From Daucus carota subsp. sativus (lineage: Eukaryota > Streptophyta > Magnoliopsida > Apiales > Apiaceae): DNA of 64,000 nucleotides. The stretch lies in contig NC_030388.2 of NCBI RefSeq assembly GCF_001625215.2, positions 22,432,558-22,496,557 on the forward strand. Reading direction: 5' to 3'. The notes below the pieces were generated by a model that worked only from the letters and a program-made list of their open reading frames with translations, searched no databases and had not been told where the DNA came from. Made by a program: the position numbers and the translations under genes. Shown here piece after piece: positions 1-11,701 of the stretch (position 1 is the first letter of the stretch; every line of letters begins with the position of its first letter).

Positions 1-359
1 AAGATGGTGTTGAACTGGCTGTTGAGAGTGAGAAAATCAAACAAGAGAGAAAGCAAAGCTTGTCCAAACACCCAGATGAGGAAGAAGATGGTCCCCAGGG
101 AGTAGAACGGAATTCATTATCTGGGCAAGATTTCAACAATGTAGAAGGGGAATTGGATACTTTTGATGATGCTGACAGGGGATATCATTCACCAAATCCG
201 AGCAATCGCAAGAGAAAAGTTGGGAGTCCACCTGACGAGACATTAGAGGGAAAGCAGCGGGTAGATTATATGCCCGCATCCCATCACGACAGCCAGCACG
301 TTTTTCTTGAAGATAGAGAAAGAGATCACAAAAGGCATGTTCAAGGAAATCATGTTTGA
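1..359 (+). CDS. C-terminal end of an unrecognised, charged, disordered protein (partial)
   Basis: The frame is open from the left window edge and ends at TGA 357-359, giving 118 residues of a protein whose start lies outside the window. The segment is rich in Asp, Glu, Lys, Arg, Ser and His, contains a KRKVGSPPDE stretch that could act as a nuclear localisation signal, and ends in an Arg/Lys/His-rich tail (RDHKRHVQGNHV). No globular domain, membrane segment or catalytic motif is visible. Such tails are common in nuclear RNA-processing and zinc-finger proteins, but I do not recognise the family. The 500 bases after the stop look like a 3' UTR. It could also be the last exon of a spliced gene whose acceptor lies upstream of the window. 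Confidence 0.6.
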   Translation, partial: DGVELAVESEKIKQERKQSLSKHPDEEEDGPQGVERNSLSGQDFNNVEGELDTFDDADRGYHSPNPSNRKRKVGSPPDETLEGKQRVDYMPASHHDSQHVFLEDRERDHKRHVQGNHV

Positions 360-2392
360 AGACATTTTCACTGCAAGGGCACACTGTGAAAGCATGGTAT
401 TTATATACCTTCATGAAGATGCTCTGCATGCATTTTGGTCTTGCTTTGCTTGCAGATATGTGGCAGGTGAACCTTTGATCGTGATAATATGAAACAATGG
501 AGCTTCTTTTTATTCAACTGCACGTTTGAAAAGTTCCAAAAAAAAATGAGAAACATTTTGTAAGAATGATTTAAGGTGCTTATTCAAGTTTCAGGACATT
601 TAACTTTGCAGAACATATGCTTTGCCATACCCATATTCCATGACATCAGAGGCTTTGCAGAACATTTGCTTTGCCTTTTTCCATGAGAACTATACGTGTT
701 CCTTCCAAGCATACTCTGTATAGGACATGTTACTTGGATCGGTGGGAACACTTGTAAAATGTCCTTAAAATTGAGCATAAGTTTTTATTATTGTAGAATT
801 ATAGTTATAAAATTGTACAAATGTTGGATAGTAATTCTTAAAATAGTTCTTATATTTGTTTCCTCACCGATCAATATATAATCCAAGCCATTTATCTCTC
901 AGAGCCAAATCGCCTATCATATGCATCTCGTACAGTCGTACTTGGTGTGATATGTGTTCATTTTTTTCTATTAACTAGTATGTGAAGTTTATCATTCAGA
1001 TACAACATGAAATTTTCTGTAAGCTAAGCATAATTTTTTTTTCATATTTTTTTTGTGAATTTCTCGCCATCAAATATTACTGATGTCCTGACGAAAAAGT
1101 AATGATATTTGATTTTGATAGTTTCCGACTTAAAACACCATTCCTCCGTCCTCAACGTCGTCACCGATCTTAATGCTGATAACGATCAAAATAAAAAGCG
1201 CTACTACTACTGTCATTTATCGTTTATCGTCTCTCATTTATACTCCGGTGTTTTGTCACAGAATAAGAAGATATCAATATGAACTTCATTCAGCCAATAG
1301 TCTAGATATCCTTACAAATTTTTCAGAAAAAGTTGGGTAAAGGATGAATTCCATTTTACAGTGATACGATCCCAAACCGAAACTTGACACGTCACCCCTC
1401 ACACCCAAAACTCCCGACAGACGGCCAGTGGCCCAAAAAAATGAAAGAATCGGTTACGGAGTTGAGTTCAATTTCATGTGATTTTAATTCAATCATTGCT
1501 ACCGACGGATTCTTCCAATGTATCATGTTTGAGTCCAATGAAATTCATGACACAATGTAATCGGTTTTAAAGCGTTTTGGATCTAATTAAATATTTGATA
1601 TGGTAAAATAAAAATAAAAATGATTACATCATGTCGTACTTCTTTTGTACCATTCAGTTGTTGAGATAAAAAGTTAACACGTATTTTAAAATTTTCACAC
1701 AGTATATTTTTAAATTTTTTTTCTAAATAAAAAATAGTATTCATTATTCATATTTTGTATAAGAAATAAAAAGAATAAATTCTAAAATTTTATTTTATAT
1801 ACATTTTAAAAAACGTATCAAGCAGTGTAAAAAAATCAGAAAGACGAAGGGTCCAAATTTTCTGTCACTAAAACAAACAATTATAATGAAATCTATAATT
1901 TCTTTAGTGTCGTCCTAAGGCAGATAAAAATCAACTCAAGATCGGTTATCGTGTCCCCATGCCCAAAAGATGGGCGAGTTCAGCTTGAGTGTTCATCGAT
2001 CGGATGGATCTATATGCTCCGGATGGTGAGACGAAGTGTAGATTACATTTTGAATCATATTATGTTAGTACATATTTTGGTATAAAAATTATCCACAAAA
2101 TATTATATGTACTTTTTAGTTATTTTCTAATAAATATGCACATCATAAATATATATTAAAAAATTCGAGTTTGGCTTGTTCTTCTGAGCTTGATTATCTC
2201 TGTTTTATTAAGTATTAGTCCATTTAGCATGCACCGCGTGATCCAAAACATATATAGATAATAACCCTTCTAAATATACATCTTTTAACAATATCAAGTC
2301 ATTAATATCACAAATATCTAATTGATTAAATATTATTAATCATTGAAAATCATTATTTAAGTGCGCATTTAAACACTATATCTTCTATAAAT
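360..2392. other. AT-rich intergenic DNA, including probable 3' UTR of the first gene
   Basis: No convincing coding frame is present. The first 500 bases are less AT-rich and probably hold the 3' UTR of the upstream gene. There is an imperfect local repeat of a 'ctttgcagaacat' phrase near 605-670. Further right the sequence becomes very AT-rich without clear terminal repeats. Confidence 0.5.
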
Positions 2393-2542
2393 ATCAAAAA
2401 TATCATAGTTGAATAAATATCTCTATATGCATAAAATACTCATTTCTCATTGTTCATCTTGGAGTATAGAATCAAAAATATCATAATTGAATAAATATCT
2501 CTATATGTATAAAATACTCATTTCTCATTGTTCATCTTGGAG
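2393..2542. repeat. Tandem duplication, 72-bp unit, period 78 bp
   Basis: Two nearly identical 72-base copies lie at 2393-2464 and 2471-2542, separated by six bases. Both run from 'atcaaaaatatcat' to 'ttcatcttggag' and differ at only about two positions. This looks like a recent local slippage or unequal-exchange duplication in AT-rich spacer DNA. Confidence 0.9.
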
Positions 2543-2865
2543 ACGTGACTGTATATTCCTTATACCCAAGAAGGATCTTTGCGTTAATTTTTTGCACGTA
2601 TTTTGAGACTTTTATAAATTATAGTTGCATAATATTTTGTTAATTTTTTTCCTAAACAAAAAATTTGACATTTAAATTATTATTTAAAAAATAAATTAAA
2701 GGAATGCTAGGAAACTACAATGTATTGGAACCTCAAAATATGTGCAAACGGTGAACTTAAACAATCTGTGTAATGGTGAACGTCAACAAAGTTTTAATAT
2801 TTACATAAAAAGAAGTTTTTTAAGATAAATTATGAAAATATATTTTATATACATCTTAAAATATA

Positions 2866-3282
2866 GAGTTAAGTTCTATGGAGTACATAAAAACATTGGA
2901 GTATTGGAGTACAAATCATAATTTTTTAGTTTGATCTTATATAATATTTTTGATTATCCAAATTTTGATATAATCTATCATTTATAAGTTGTCTTGCACA
3001 TAATTGTCAATTAATCATTAATATCTTTCAACTTTAACAAGTATTAAGATTATTGTTCTGCTTATTAGTTATATTGCAGAACATAGAGTCCTATGATTTA
3101 TAAAAGTAATTATTTTACCATTTGATCACGATGTTTATGTTGCAGAACATAATGTACAGGTTGTCAAATATTTACAAATATTATTGGACAAGAAAAATTG
3201 AAATTTAGATGACTAGATTACATTTTATCAAACTTTGTACTCCAATACTCCAATTTTTTTTGTACTCCATAGAACTTAACTC
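2866..3282. mobile_element. 417-bp MITE with about 45-bp terminal inverted repeats
   Basis: The left end 'gagttaagttctatggagta' (from 2866) returns as its reverse complement at 3263-3282, and the similarity continues inward through a 'ttggagtattggagtaca' stretch (inverse near 3233-3252). The interior is AT-rich and has no ORF. Flanking bases are AT-rich, so the target duplication (perhaps ATA) is not decisive. It is a non-autonomous DNA transposon of undetermined superfamily, 270 bp upstream of the ALY gene. Confidence 0.75.
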
Positions 3283-3524
3283 ATTATATATATATTAAAT
3301 AATATAAAAAATTATGAAAGAAATGAGAGGCTAATCAGATTTAACTAATATATTGAAAATCTCAATTGAAAAAGATACTCTAATGTACAATTATTTGGTA
3401 CATGCTCGCACACGCATTCGAGTGAAAAATCAAATCCAACGACATTATTGCATTAGCAAAAGTGTTATAGTCCCTTGATAATTCTACCAACACAAATATT
3501 AACATCTTCACTCTCATCATCTAC

Positions 3525-3532
3525 AAACCCTA
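3525..3532 (+). promoter_or_regulatory. Telo-box (AAACCCTA) at the ALY gene 5' end
   Basis: The octamer AAACCCTA lies 23 bases before the ATG of the ALY gene, in the expected 5' UTR or promoter-proximal region. Telo-boxes are known near the start of many plant genes for translation and RNA metabolism that are active in dividing cells. The match is exact; the function here is inferred. Confidence 0.5.
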
Positions 3533-3554
3533 GTTTTCATTTCACAGCACAAAA

Positions 3555-6116
3555 ATGGCGGAGAGCTTACTAGACATGACGCTCGATCAACTCATCCAGA
3601 AGAACAAAGCTTCTAATAGCTCCTCTTCCTCCGTCGCCGCTCGATCCGCCGTCCGTGGCCGCGGTGGCGCTGCCGGAAAAGCTTCTCGTGGCCGCGGTAG
3701 AGCCGCCGGCGCTAATTTTTCAGCTCCTGGTCCCACTCGTCGTGCTCCTAATCGCGTTCAGCCTCGAGCGACGCCGTATTTCACTCCTCAGGTCAAACTA
3801 ACTTTTTATCTATATATATATTTTTTTGATTTAATTTCGCATGTTTGATGATGATGTAGTGTTTTTAGAATTGTGTTCGAGTGTTTAGAGCTAAAGATAT
3901 ATGTATTTTTATTAATTATATCTTTATGTTAATCAGTTGGGGCTAAAACTGTGTTTATTTGATTTTATGTAGGGATTGAACCAAATGCAAGTGCAAGAGT
4001 TGTTGATGCCTGGAGGAATGGATATGGAGTCGGGAACGAAGCTATATATCTCGAACTTGGATTACGGAGTTACTAATGAAGACATTAAGGTTGTTATTTT
4101 CTTTTTGAAAGTGTTTCTTATTGGCTTTTTTGTGCTTGGACCTTGAAATTATAAAGTCGGAACTTAATCAAATTATATAGGTTTAAGTATTACTTATATC
4201 AGTACTTACTAAGCTGGCGGAAGTTCTTTTTTATGGCTGTGTAGTGTTTTACTGTTGTTGCTTGTGACTTGTGAGTGTTATTTTAGGTATGAGTTAGGTT
4301 GGATACGATGAAGTAGATGTTTTCGATCTGTTTTTAACACTTCCACTTTAATTTAATGATATATACTGTCAAGCTGATATACATTATCAAGAAAATTACA
4401 AATATGCAAGCCTTATGTAGTGTATAATTGGGTGCTTATGTTTGGTTTTTGTTTATGTGTAGTCATGTAGAGATGTTTTCTTGTCAATAATATGTAAAAG
4501 AATTATATATGAATTGCTTTTTCGGTTAATTGATAAAAAAGGGATTTAGTGCTCTTAGCTCATATGTTTATACAAACTTCAGCTTAACTGGAGACAGACA
4601 TGATTAAATCTATAACTTCGGGTAGCATTCATATTGCGCACATGTTTCGAGAAACATTGTGTTGCCCTATGGAACCCAGTAGTTGTATGCTATATTCCAG
4701 CTCTGTCTTACTGCACCATGTGTGTATATCCCACACCTTTCCATTTTTCCATATAATTTATCATATGTAACCAGGGGGAGAGTGTACGTTGAACATACAC
4801 TATTATAATTCATGGCCAAGTTCATAAGTATAAGTAGCCTCGGTTTTCTTGTATATATTAGCCGATCAGTTCTTTCATGTGTTCAGTTTTGTTGTCTGGC
4901 ATGACATTACCCTCTTGCTACTAGGAAAAATTAATTTTATCACCTTCATTGACAGTATATGACTCCTTTTAGGTGCTATTCTCTGAGGTTGGGGAGTTAA
5001 GAAGATACTCTATTCATTATGACAAGAGCGGACGATCAAAGGTATCCTGACTGGTTACTCTGGTTCTATAGAAGATTTGGGTCACACGGGTTCTGTAGAT
5101 GAAATTTTACTATATGGTAGTGGCTTAGTGTATAGTGTTTATCCTAGGGAACTGCTGAAGTTGCTTTTGCACATCAATCGGATGCTTTTGCTGCTGTGAA
5201 GAGATACAATGGTGTCCAACTTGATGGGAAACCCATGAAGATTGAGATGGTTGGAGTAAAGTTAGTCGCCCCTGCTAACATTGCCATGCCGCCAACTACA
5301 AATGGCTTTCCAGGAAATACTGGAGGTGCTTTCCGAAGGTAAGCTTGTTTTTCCTGTCTCCTTCATTGCCCGCTCTTTGCTTTATTTAGTTTTTTTTGCA
5401 GTACAAGTATTGGTTATTATGTATTTCATTTACAAAACATAGTTTCCAGTTCTTTTTATTTAATAAACTGAAAATCTATTCTGTAAAATTGTCTTGAGTA
5501 GGATTGTAAGCCAATAAATTAGGAGTTCGGGTTAGTTAGCCAGTAAAAAGAAATGAACTCCGTCATTTTTTAAATACCAAAAAACACTTACAGAATTTAG
5601 CTCTTGCCATGGCAACTTGGAGACTTTGAAGAGAGTCTGCAAATGAATAATAAATTACTGTTCTTTTAGTTAATCGCTTGGGTAAACTGAATCTACATTT
5701 GATAAATAAATTACTGTTATTTAGTAATCGCTTGTGTAGACTCCACTGCCTCCAATTGGTGTATATGTTCTTTTTCTGGCCAACATAATTTTTTATTTGC
5801 TCTATCACTATTTTATATCTTTCATTCTCATGGGTTGCACAGACCATTCTAACTGCCATGTGTATTGTTAGGACAACATTTTGTATTTGTTAGATGTCTA
5901 TTTGAATTCTTCATTCATTCTAACATGGTTCTTGTTTTGTCATCATACGATAGACAACAAAGGGTTGCAGGCAGGGGACGTGATCGTGGCAGTGGTGGTC
6001 GTGGGTCTGCGCCAGGCCGTGGAAGAGGAAGAGGGAGAGGACAAGGTGAGAAGGTGTCACCTGAAGATCTTGATGCTGATTTGGAGAAGTATCATCAAGA
6101 GGCTATGCAGTTATAA
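3555..6116 (+). CDS. ALY: THO complex subunit 4 / ALY-REF mRNA export adaptor (five exons)
   Basis: Five exons join in frame at GT-AG boundaries: 3555-3791, 3973-4089, 4973-5041, 5148-5338 and 5954-6116, giving 258 residues. The N-terminus (about residues 5-18, LLDMTLDQLIQKNK) is a UAP56-binding motif. An Arg/Gly-rich stretch follows to about residue 56. One RRM spans about 102-177, with RNP2 LYISNL and RNP1 KGTAEVAF. A second Arg/Gly tract occupies about 205-235, and a C-terminal UAP56-binding motif (SPEDLDADLEKYHQEAM) closes the protein. This is the full ALY/REF architecture at normal length. ALY proteins act in the nucleus within TREX, recruiting spliced mRNA to the export receptor. The start is the first ATG and begins the conserved motif. 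Exon 5 also reads as an ORF from inside the last intron, which is why it can be misread as a separate gene. Confidence 0.95.
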
Positions 6117-6682
6117 ACTAAAGGCTATTAGTTGATCTCCATTAGGGGCATCCTACTGTTCTGCTGACGTCTGTTCTTGAGATTTTACTGTTATGCAATT
6201 ATGTTTAGTCAATGTAAACATTGCCGTGACAAGATATATTAGATGTTGGATAGAGCTTGGTTAGCAACAACTGTCATTTGATTTTGTTCAACAGAGAGAT
6301 GAAGGATCTCTATTGCTGGTAATTGGTTTATCTGCTGCTAAATCTTTGTCTTCAGCCTCTCAGTGTTATGTGGGGGGTCATTTTGCCAGAATATGTGGAT
6401 ATACGGAAAGTAATATAGTTAGAACTGCAGTTGTTCCGTGTTCTTTTGACGTGTTCTTATGTTTTTGATTTTTTAATGCAGTAATTGTCATCGACTTTGG
6501 TTGCATGAAAAGTTTGTTTCTTTCTCTTATATGATTTGATATATGGTGCAAATCCAGTAAAAGAGTCTGTATTGTATGTTGCTAAACATTCAGTAACGCA
6601 GTTGATTTGGAACTGTTGAAATATTATGCTATGTTTAGTAGGAAAGAGTAAAAATTTTAAGACTTGCAAGTAGGATGCTCAT

Positions 6683-7261
6683 TAGGCCTGTACGCGGTTT
6701 GGATTGGTTCGGTTGGAGGGTAATAACCGAACCAAACCGCAACTTGCGGTTTTCTAAAATCTCAAACCGCAACCAAACCGTTGGTTAAAAAAAACCAACC
6801 AAATCCACCCAAGTAATTGCGGTTGGTTGCGGTTTGAGTTGCGGTTCAACCGCTAAAATAGTTAGACAAAGAAGTTCTATCATACACTCTATCATACACT
6901 CTGATATAAGTTTCCATTTGGAGCATGAAATAAATTACAATCATGGACACATTGACTAATTTATATTGGGCCTTGCTTAAAGAGTCCAAATTTCATTAAT
7001 TTAGTAACTTTTTTTTATTTATGTGAATATCTATATGTAAATATATAAACATATATAATAAAAATATTTAAATTTATATAATGTGCGGTTGGCGGTTGCG
7101 GTTGGTTTTTTGCGGTTTTAAAAATAATGAATCCGCAACCAAACCGCAAATTAATGGTTATTAAAAAATCCATCCACGACCGCCCATTGTGCGGTTATCC
7201 ATAATACACGGATCGGTTGCGGGTGGTTGATGCGGTTGAGCGGATTGAATGTACAGCCCTA
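6683..7261. mobile_element. hAT-like MITE with GCGGTT subterminal repeats
   Basis: Terminal inverted repeats TAGGCCTGTAC (6683) and its inverse GTACAGCCCTA (to 7261) differ at one base. They are flanked by the perfect 8-bp target duplication ATGCTCAT at 6675-6682 and 7262-7269, the hAT signature. Both subterminal regions are crowded with GCGGTT/AACCGC words in both orientations; the centre is AT-rich. There is no transposase frame, so it is non-autonomous. It sits about 570 bp after the ALY stop. Confidence 0.92.
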
Positions 7262-7365
7262 ATGCTCATTACTTCTCTTCTCCTCGCAACATTAAGGAAT
7301 GAGATTGAATAAAAAGGTTTGAAAATCCTACCAGTTTGTGCTTAAACATTTTGTTATTTTTTTTT

Positions 7366-8594
7366 GGGAAAATAGATTTTTTTGCCACCCAACTTATTAT
7401 TTGTTTAGAAACCTACCACTGAACTATAATTTTTTTCTTTTTTGTCACTAATGTTAGGTTCGGATTTTTTTTTGTCACTAACGTTAGGTTCGGATTTGAT
7501 TATTAACACTGTGTTATTTTTTTAGTATTATTAAAATATAGTGTTAGTATGCAATATAATGGCGATCTGATATGTGTCTATATCTTTTAGTGTCCTAGGT
7601 AGTTTACCTTGAAGGACGAAAGTTGGACACGTATTTTGAGACTCCAAAAAATTTCAAAAATTATTTTATTTTATTTTTCTGAATAAAATTTAATGTTGGT
7701 TTTTTTTTCCTTAAAAAAACGTTGGATTTTTTTTGTCACTAACGTTATGTTTTGATTTGATTATTAACAATATGTTATTTTTTTAGTATTATAAAAACAT
7801 AGTGGTAGTCTGCAATATTATGGTGATATGATATGTGTCTATAATATTATATACAGTCATCTATATGTCCCTTAGCTAGTTTACCTTGAAGTATGAGAGT
7901 TTAACAGGCATTTTAAGAACCTAAAACATTTAGTTTTATGAATTATTTTAAGACTCCACAAATATATAGTATCACTTGACTTTATAGTTCTTTACCACTA
8001 CTTGTCACGTATTTTAAAGTTCCCACTTTTTATAAATATAGTTCCATAAGTTAATTATGAGATTTCCTTTCTGAGTAAAAAAATCCGTACTCTCGTCCTC
8101 TAAGATAAACTACCTAGGACACATATGGAGTACTACATGTAAAGATATAGACACATATCACTATTATATTATATTACAGACTACCGAAAAATAGATTTCC
8201 GAAAAATATCGTTTAGATGGTCGGAAAATTTAAATAAAGGTCTGATTTTAATTAAATATAATAAAATTTTCCAAAATGCCTCTTCAAAAGTTAAAGATAA
8301 CGGCAGAAGATAATGGAAATGGTGCAAAGTGTCTACGAGTTAAAAGTAAGGGGCTGCATAGTGTTTATTCCAAAACTATTAGGTGCAATGTGCAACATGC
8401 TGAAATCAAAGGGGTGCCAAATGCAATTAACTCTAAAAAGAATAACATAGTGTTAATAATCAAATCCGAACCTAACGTTAGTGACAAAAAAAAAATCCGA
8501 ACCTAACATTAGTAGCAAAAAAGAAAAAAATTATAGTTCAGTGGTAGGTTTCTAAACAAATAATAAGTTAGGTGGCAAAAAAATCTATTTTCCC
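7366..8594. mobile_element. Mutator-like non-autonomous element with about 150-bp inverted ends
   Basis: The first 150 bases from 'gggaaaatagattttttt' reappear inverted at the right end, including two neighbouring copies of 'gttaggttcggattt' in each arm. Runs of at least nine T flank both sides (7357-7365 and 8595-8603), consistent with a 9-bp target duplication. The interior holds a repeated segment ('tgatatgtgtctata', near 7570 and 7830) plus an inverted copy near 8140. A 76-codon frame at 8276-8506 is only the element interior. Confidence 0.8.
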
Positions 8595-8940
8595 TTTTTT
8601 TTTTGTTCTTTTATCCCATCCTTACAAATGTAAATCTTCGGTCTCTTTTAACTTGAGATTCGGATGAAATAGAATAGAATGAAAAATTATGAAGTTTTAT
8701 GGAATGAAAATCTTCAGTCGGATTACATCCTTTTTATCTCTTTTGGTTTTGAATCTTTTGATTTCATTCAAAAACCTGCAATGTGACATGTTAATCTTAT
8801 GATCATATCTTCTTCGTAGCATATCAAACAAAGCATTAAGCATATGATAGTAGTAAGCACAATGAACAAAATTCAAATTTAATAAAAACACAGAAACCAC
8901 AATTATTTTGATAAAAAACACAACATCAAAGCTTGTTTGC

Positions 8941-9678
8941 TCAAAGCCTCGCTACATTCTTACTCAGGTGACTCACATCCACTTCCTCAACCGTCTCATC
9001 GAACTCCATCACACTCAACACGTCACCGAAAAGCGTCAGCCTATTATCGGCGTACACGTGTCCCTTCCACCTCCGCTTAACCAACTCCTCTCCCACTTCC
9101 ACCGCCATCTCCACCGTCCTCTCCGCACTCTCACACGCCGCCTCTATCACTCCCTTCCCCGCCGCCATCTCCGCCGTCATTTTCGCCGCTCGCAGCACCA
9201 CGTCTCTCCACACCGCCGGCGATGCTATCTTACACCTCAACACCCTCGCGAACCAAACCGGCACTTTCATTCCTATATCCAACTCGCTCATGTACATAAA
9301 TCCCCTATCTTTTCGCATAAATACGTAGTCATGACTCAGCGCGAGTATAAAACCGGAAGCCGATGCGTGACCGTTGACCGCGGCGATCGTCGGCATCGGA
9401 AGCGAGATCAGGTCTTTGATCACCGACCGGAGCTTCAAAGACATGATTTTCGGCCGGTTCGGATCTTTCATCGCCCAGTCCAGATCATATCCGTTCGAAA
9501 AGAATTTGCCGTGAGAAGTAGTGATTAAAGCAGACGACGATGCCGAGGCGATTGTTTCGGAGCGAACGTGGTGCAGCGCGGCTGAGATTGCGTCCAGAAG
9601 TGTGGGATTGAGGCGGTGCTGATCATCGCCGGTGAGTGTGAGTATGTATAAATTGCCTCTTTTCTCTAAGCTACACAT
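8941..9678 (-). CDS. ECI: Peroxisomal delta(3,5)-delta(2,4)/delta3-delta2 enoyl-CoA isomerase-like protein, copy 1
   Basis: This intronless 245-residue protein has a crotonase fold. MCSLEKRG and HRLNPTLLDA at the N-terminus, the KFFSNGYDLDW loop (59-68) and PMPTIAAVNGHASASG (94-109) are the usual CoA-binding and oxyanion-hole segments of plant enoyl-CoA delta isomerases. The MSELDIG segment (130-136) holds an acidic residue in the expected active-site region. The C-terminal tripeptide ARL fits a type 1 peroxisomal targeting signal. Family members move cis or trans double bonds of enoyl-CoA to the 2-trans position, so that unsaturated fatty acids can pass through beta-oxidation. A paralogue of the same length lies 2 kb to the right. 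Length is normal and the start begins the conserved MCSLEKR block. A 206-codon frame on the plus strand is only its antisense shadow. Confidence 0.9.
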   Translation of the reverse strand: MCSLEKRGNLYILTLTGDDQHRLNPTLLDAISAALHHVRSETIASASSSALITTSHGKFFSNGYDLDWAMKDPNRPKIMSLKLRSVIKDLISLPMPTIAAVNGHASASGFILALSHDYVFMRKDRGFMYMSELDIGMKVPVWFARVLRCKIASPAVWRDVVLRAAKMTAEMAAGKGVIEAACESAERTVEMAVEVGEELVKRRWKGHVYADNRLTLFGDVLSVMEFDETVEEVDVSHLSKNVARL

Positions 9679-9887
9679 CGTTTTTATCTATCTCTCCCCC
9701 GGATGTGGCCGTTAAAAATTTATTCCATTCAAACATAGGTGAATGGTCCCTCCATTTAGATACTATTCCTACTTTTGACTTTTACATTAAGGGTCCGGTT
9801 CCTGCATGTAATTGTCAGCGACCGTTTAGTTTTGGCCTACCGTTTAAGGGTGATGTATGCATATCCAGTAGTTAGGATTATTTTATA

Positions 9888-10050
9888 ATTTTAACATGTC
9901 AGAGCGTTTTTTTATCGTTGGACGGGGATTTTTTCATACAAGCGTTTTTTTATCGTTGGACAGGTATATGGAAAAATCGCTTTTTTATCGCTGGACATGT
10001 GTATGGAAAAATCCTCGTCCAGCAATAAAAAATGCTGAACATGTTAAAAT
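9888..10050. repeat. Short foldback repeat, about 163 bp
   Basis: The segment opens with 'attttaacatg' and closes with its inverse 'catgttaaaat'. Inside, the phrase 'cgtttttttatcgttggac' occurs twice directly, with further degenerate direct and inverted copies, so the whole folds back on itself. It abuts the Stowaway-like element at 10053. Origin is unclear: a small MITE or a rearranged palindrome. Confidence 0.65.
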
Positions 10051-10052
10051 TA

Positions 10053-10311
10053 CTCCCTCCGTCTCTTAATACTTTTCCTGTTAATCATGTGCGCGTTTGC
10101 CAACACACATTTCTTATCTTTAATATTTTTAATTTCGTATTAGTATTAAATATAAAAATTTCACTGTATTAAAGTACTCATAAATACGAATCAAACAAGA
10201 TCACTCATGACTATATTTTATCTTATAAATTATGTATAAATTAGTAGTCAATTGCTTACAATAAACAGTGCAAAAAGTCAAAACAGGAAATGTTTTTTGG
10301 TGCAGAGGGAG
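10053..10311. mobile_element. Stowaway-type MITE (degenerate)
   Basis: The left end is CTCCCTCCGTCTCTTAATAC and the right end is 'tgcagagggag', both flanked by TA (10051-10052 and 10312-10313). The ends match the Tc1/mariner-derived Stowaway pattern seen elsewhere in this window, but the inverted repeat is eroded at the right. No ORF. Confidence 0.7.
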
Positions 10312-10313
10312 TA

Positions 10314-11701
10314 TAATATAATTCCAGCCGCTGGATCCAACGGAACCATAGTGGCTGTGGATCGCTACCTTACATTAATTACAAGGTTTTGAAATATTTG
10401 AATTCTTGGTTCCTATCATTTCTTTAAGATTTTATCATCTTAATTTATTTTTAATTTTTACTTCATTTTTTTATTTTAAATAAAAAATTATTTTAATATC
10501 ATCCAAACTGTTTTGGTGATAGACTTCTTTGTTCTTATTTTTACGTGGGGGTGTTGATAGACTATGGTTATATTCTTAAGGTTTTAAGATGATTTAAAAT
10601 TAACATGTTTCCAGATTTATCCGATTTTAATTCTTATTTCACAAATTAAGGTTTAAAGATGGTTTTAGCACATATTTATAAATTTATCCACTTTTAATTC
10701 TCATTTCATTGCAAATATAGATACTTGTGTTTGTGATCAACTTATTTTTGACTGAGCTCTTCATCCAAGTAGAGTTTGAAACTTGGACATAATTGTATTT
10801 CTTCTCCCTTTTTTATTTTCACTTCTCACATGTTGCTTACTTGGTTCTAAAAAAGAACAGTGATTTAAAGTATTTGCTATCGAAAGACTTCGAACACAGG
10901 ATATAATATACATCGAGAACAATTGGCACTCAATCTGCTAATGCCACTAAATCGACATAATTATAGCATCTTGTAATATCGCATGAACAAAACTCCGAAC
11001 TGCCGTCTTGAAACGGTATTGCATAAGACCATCTCCAATCATAATTTTATAATGTAATTTCACCTTTTTCACTTTATATTTTTATTCCATCTCCAATTAT
11101 TACTTCATTTTATAAATAAAGCAATTTTTGTTCATTTTTATATTCAATTTCATATATAGAGTAGGATAGTAGATGATTTTATATATAAAGATAAAGTAAT
11201 GGATGATTGGAGATTGATTACTCCATTTATGAAGTTAAAAGTGGAAAAAATATGAAATTTGAAGTTGTGATCGGAGATATCCTAGATGGATGCAAACTCT
11301 AAATACATGCAAATGCAAATTCCGGGGAATAAGGATAAACAGTTCCCACCTCATAACACACAAACACGTTACATCAGTACATCACCACAGACCAAAACCA
11401 GAACAGTTCTCTGTGATAGCAAAATCAAATTTTATGAGAGTTGATATCTTGTAAACTATTAAACTAGATTTATTTTATAATTAAATCAATTTAGTTAATA
11501 ATTCTTTTGTCAAGTAAACTATCAGTGGTTGATATAAAATTTAAATTTTAATAATTATATACAATTTGAAATTAATAATTGAATTAAATTATTTTTATAA
11601 CAAGTGATCAATATGATATATTTGATTTATTTATACGAGAATGAGCATGCAAGTATTTATTATTTTTGAAAATTCTTAATATCATTATTATATAAAAAAA
11701 G
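10314..11701. other. AT-rich spacer between the two isomerase genes
   Basis: Apart from the MITE at 11027-11282 I see no gene, RNA gene or clear repeat. The stretch just right of the second isomerase stop (11440-11700) is extremely AT-rich and probably contains its 3' flank. Confidence 0.5.
11027..11282. mobile_element. Probable PIF/Harbinger-type MITE, about 256 bp
   Basis: The left end 'gaccatctccaatcataatt' is matched, imperfectly, by the inverse of 'gaagttgtgatcggagatat' at the right. The interior mirrors itself ('ttcactttatattttt' against 'gtggaaaaaatatgaaatt'). Flanking triplets TAA and TAG resemble the 3-bp target of PIF/Harbinger. Ends of this kind are common in plant MITEs. Confidence 0.5.

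Noticed and set aside
5865-6135. Two overlapping plus-strand frames near the ALY 3' end, taken as a separate gene
   Set aside because: One is the last ALY exon read back into the intron, the other an out-of-frame shadow; the splice acceptor at 5953 joins the exon to the upstream gene.
8908-9528. 206-codon plus-strand frame opposite isomerase copy 1
   Set aside because: It is a His/Arg-rich antisense shadow of the isomerase gene with no family resemblance; isomerase copy 2 does not preserve it.
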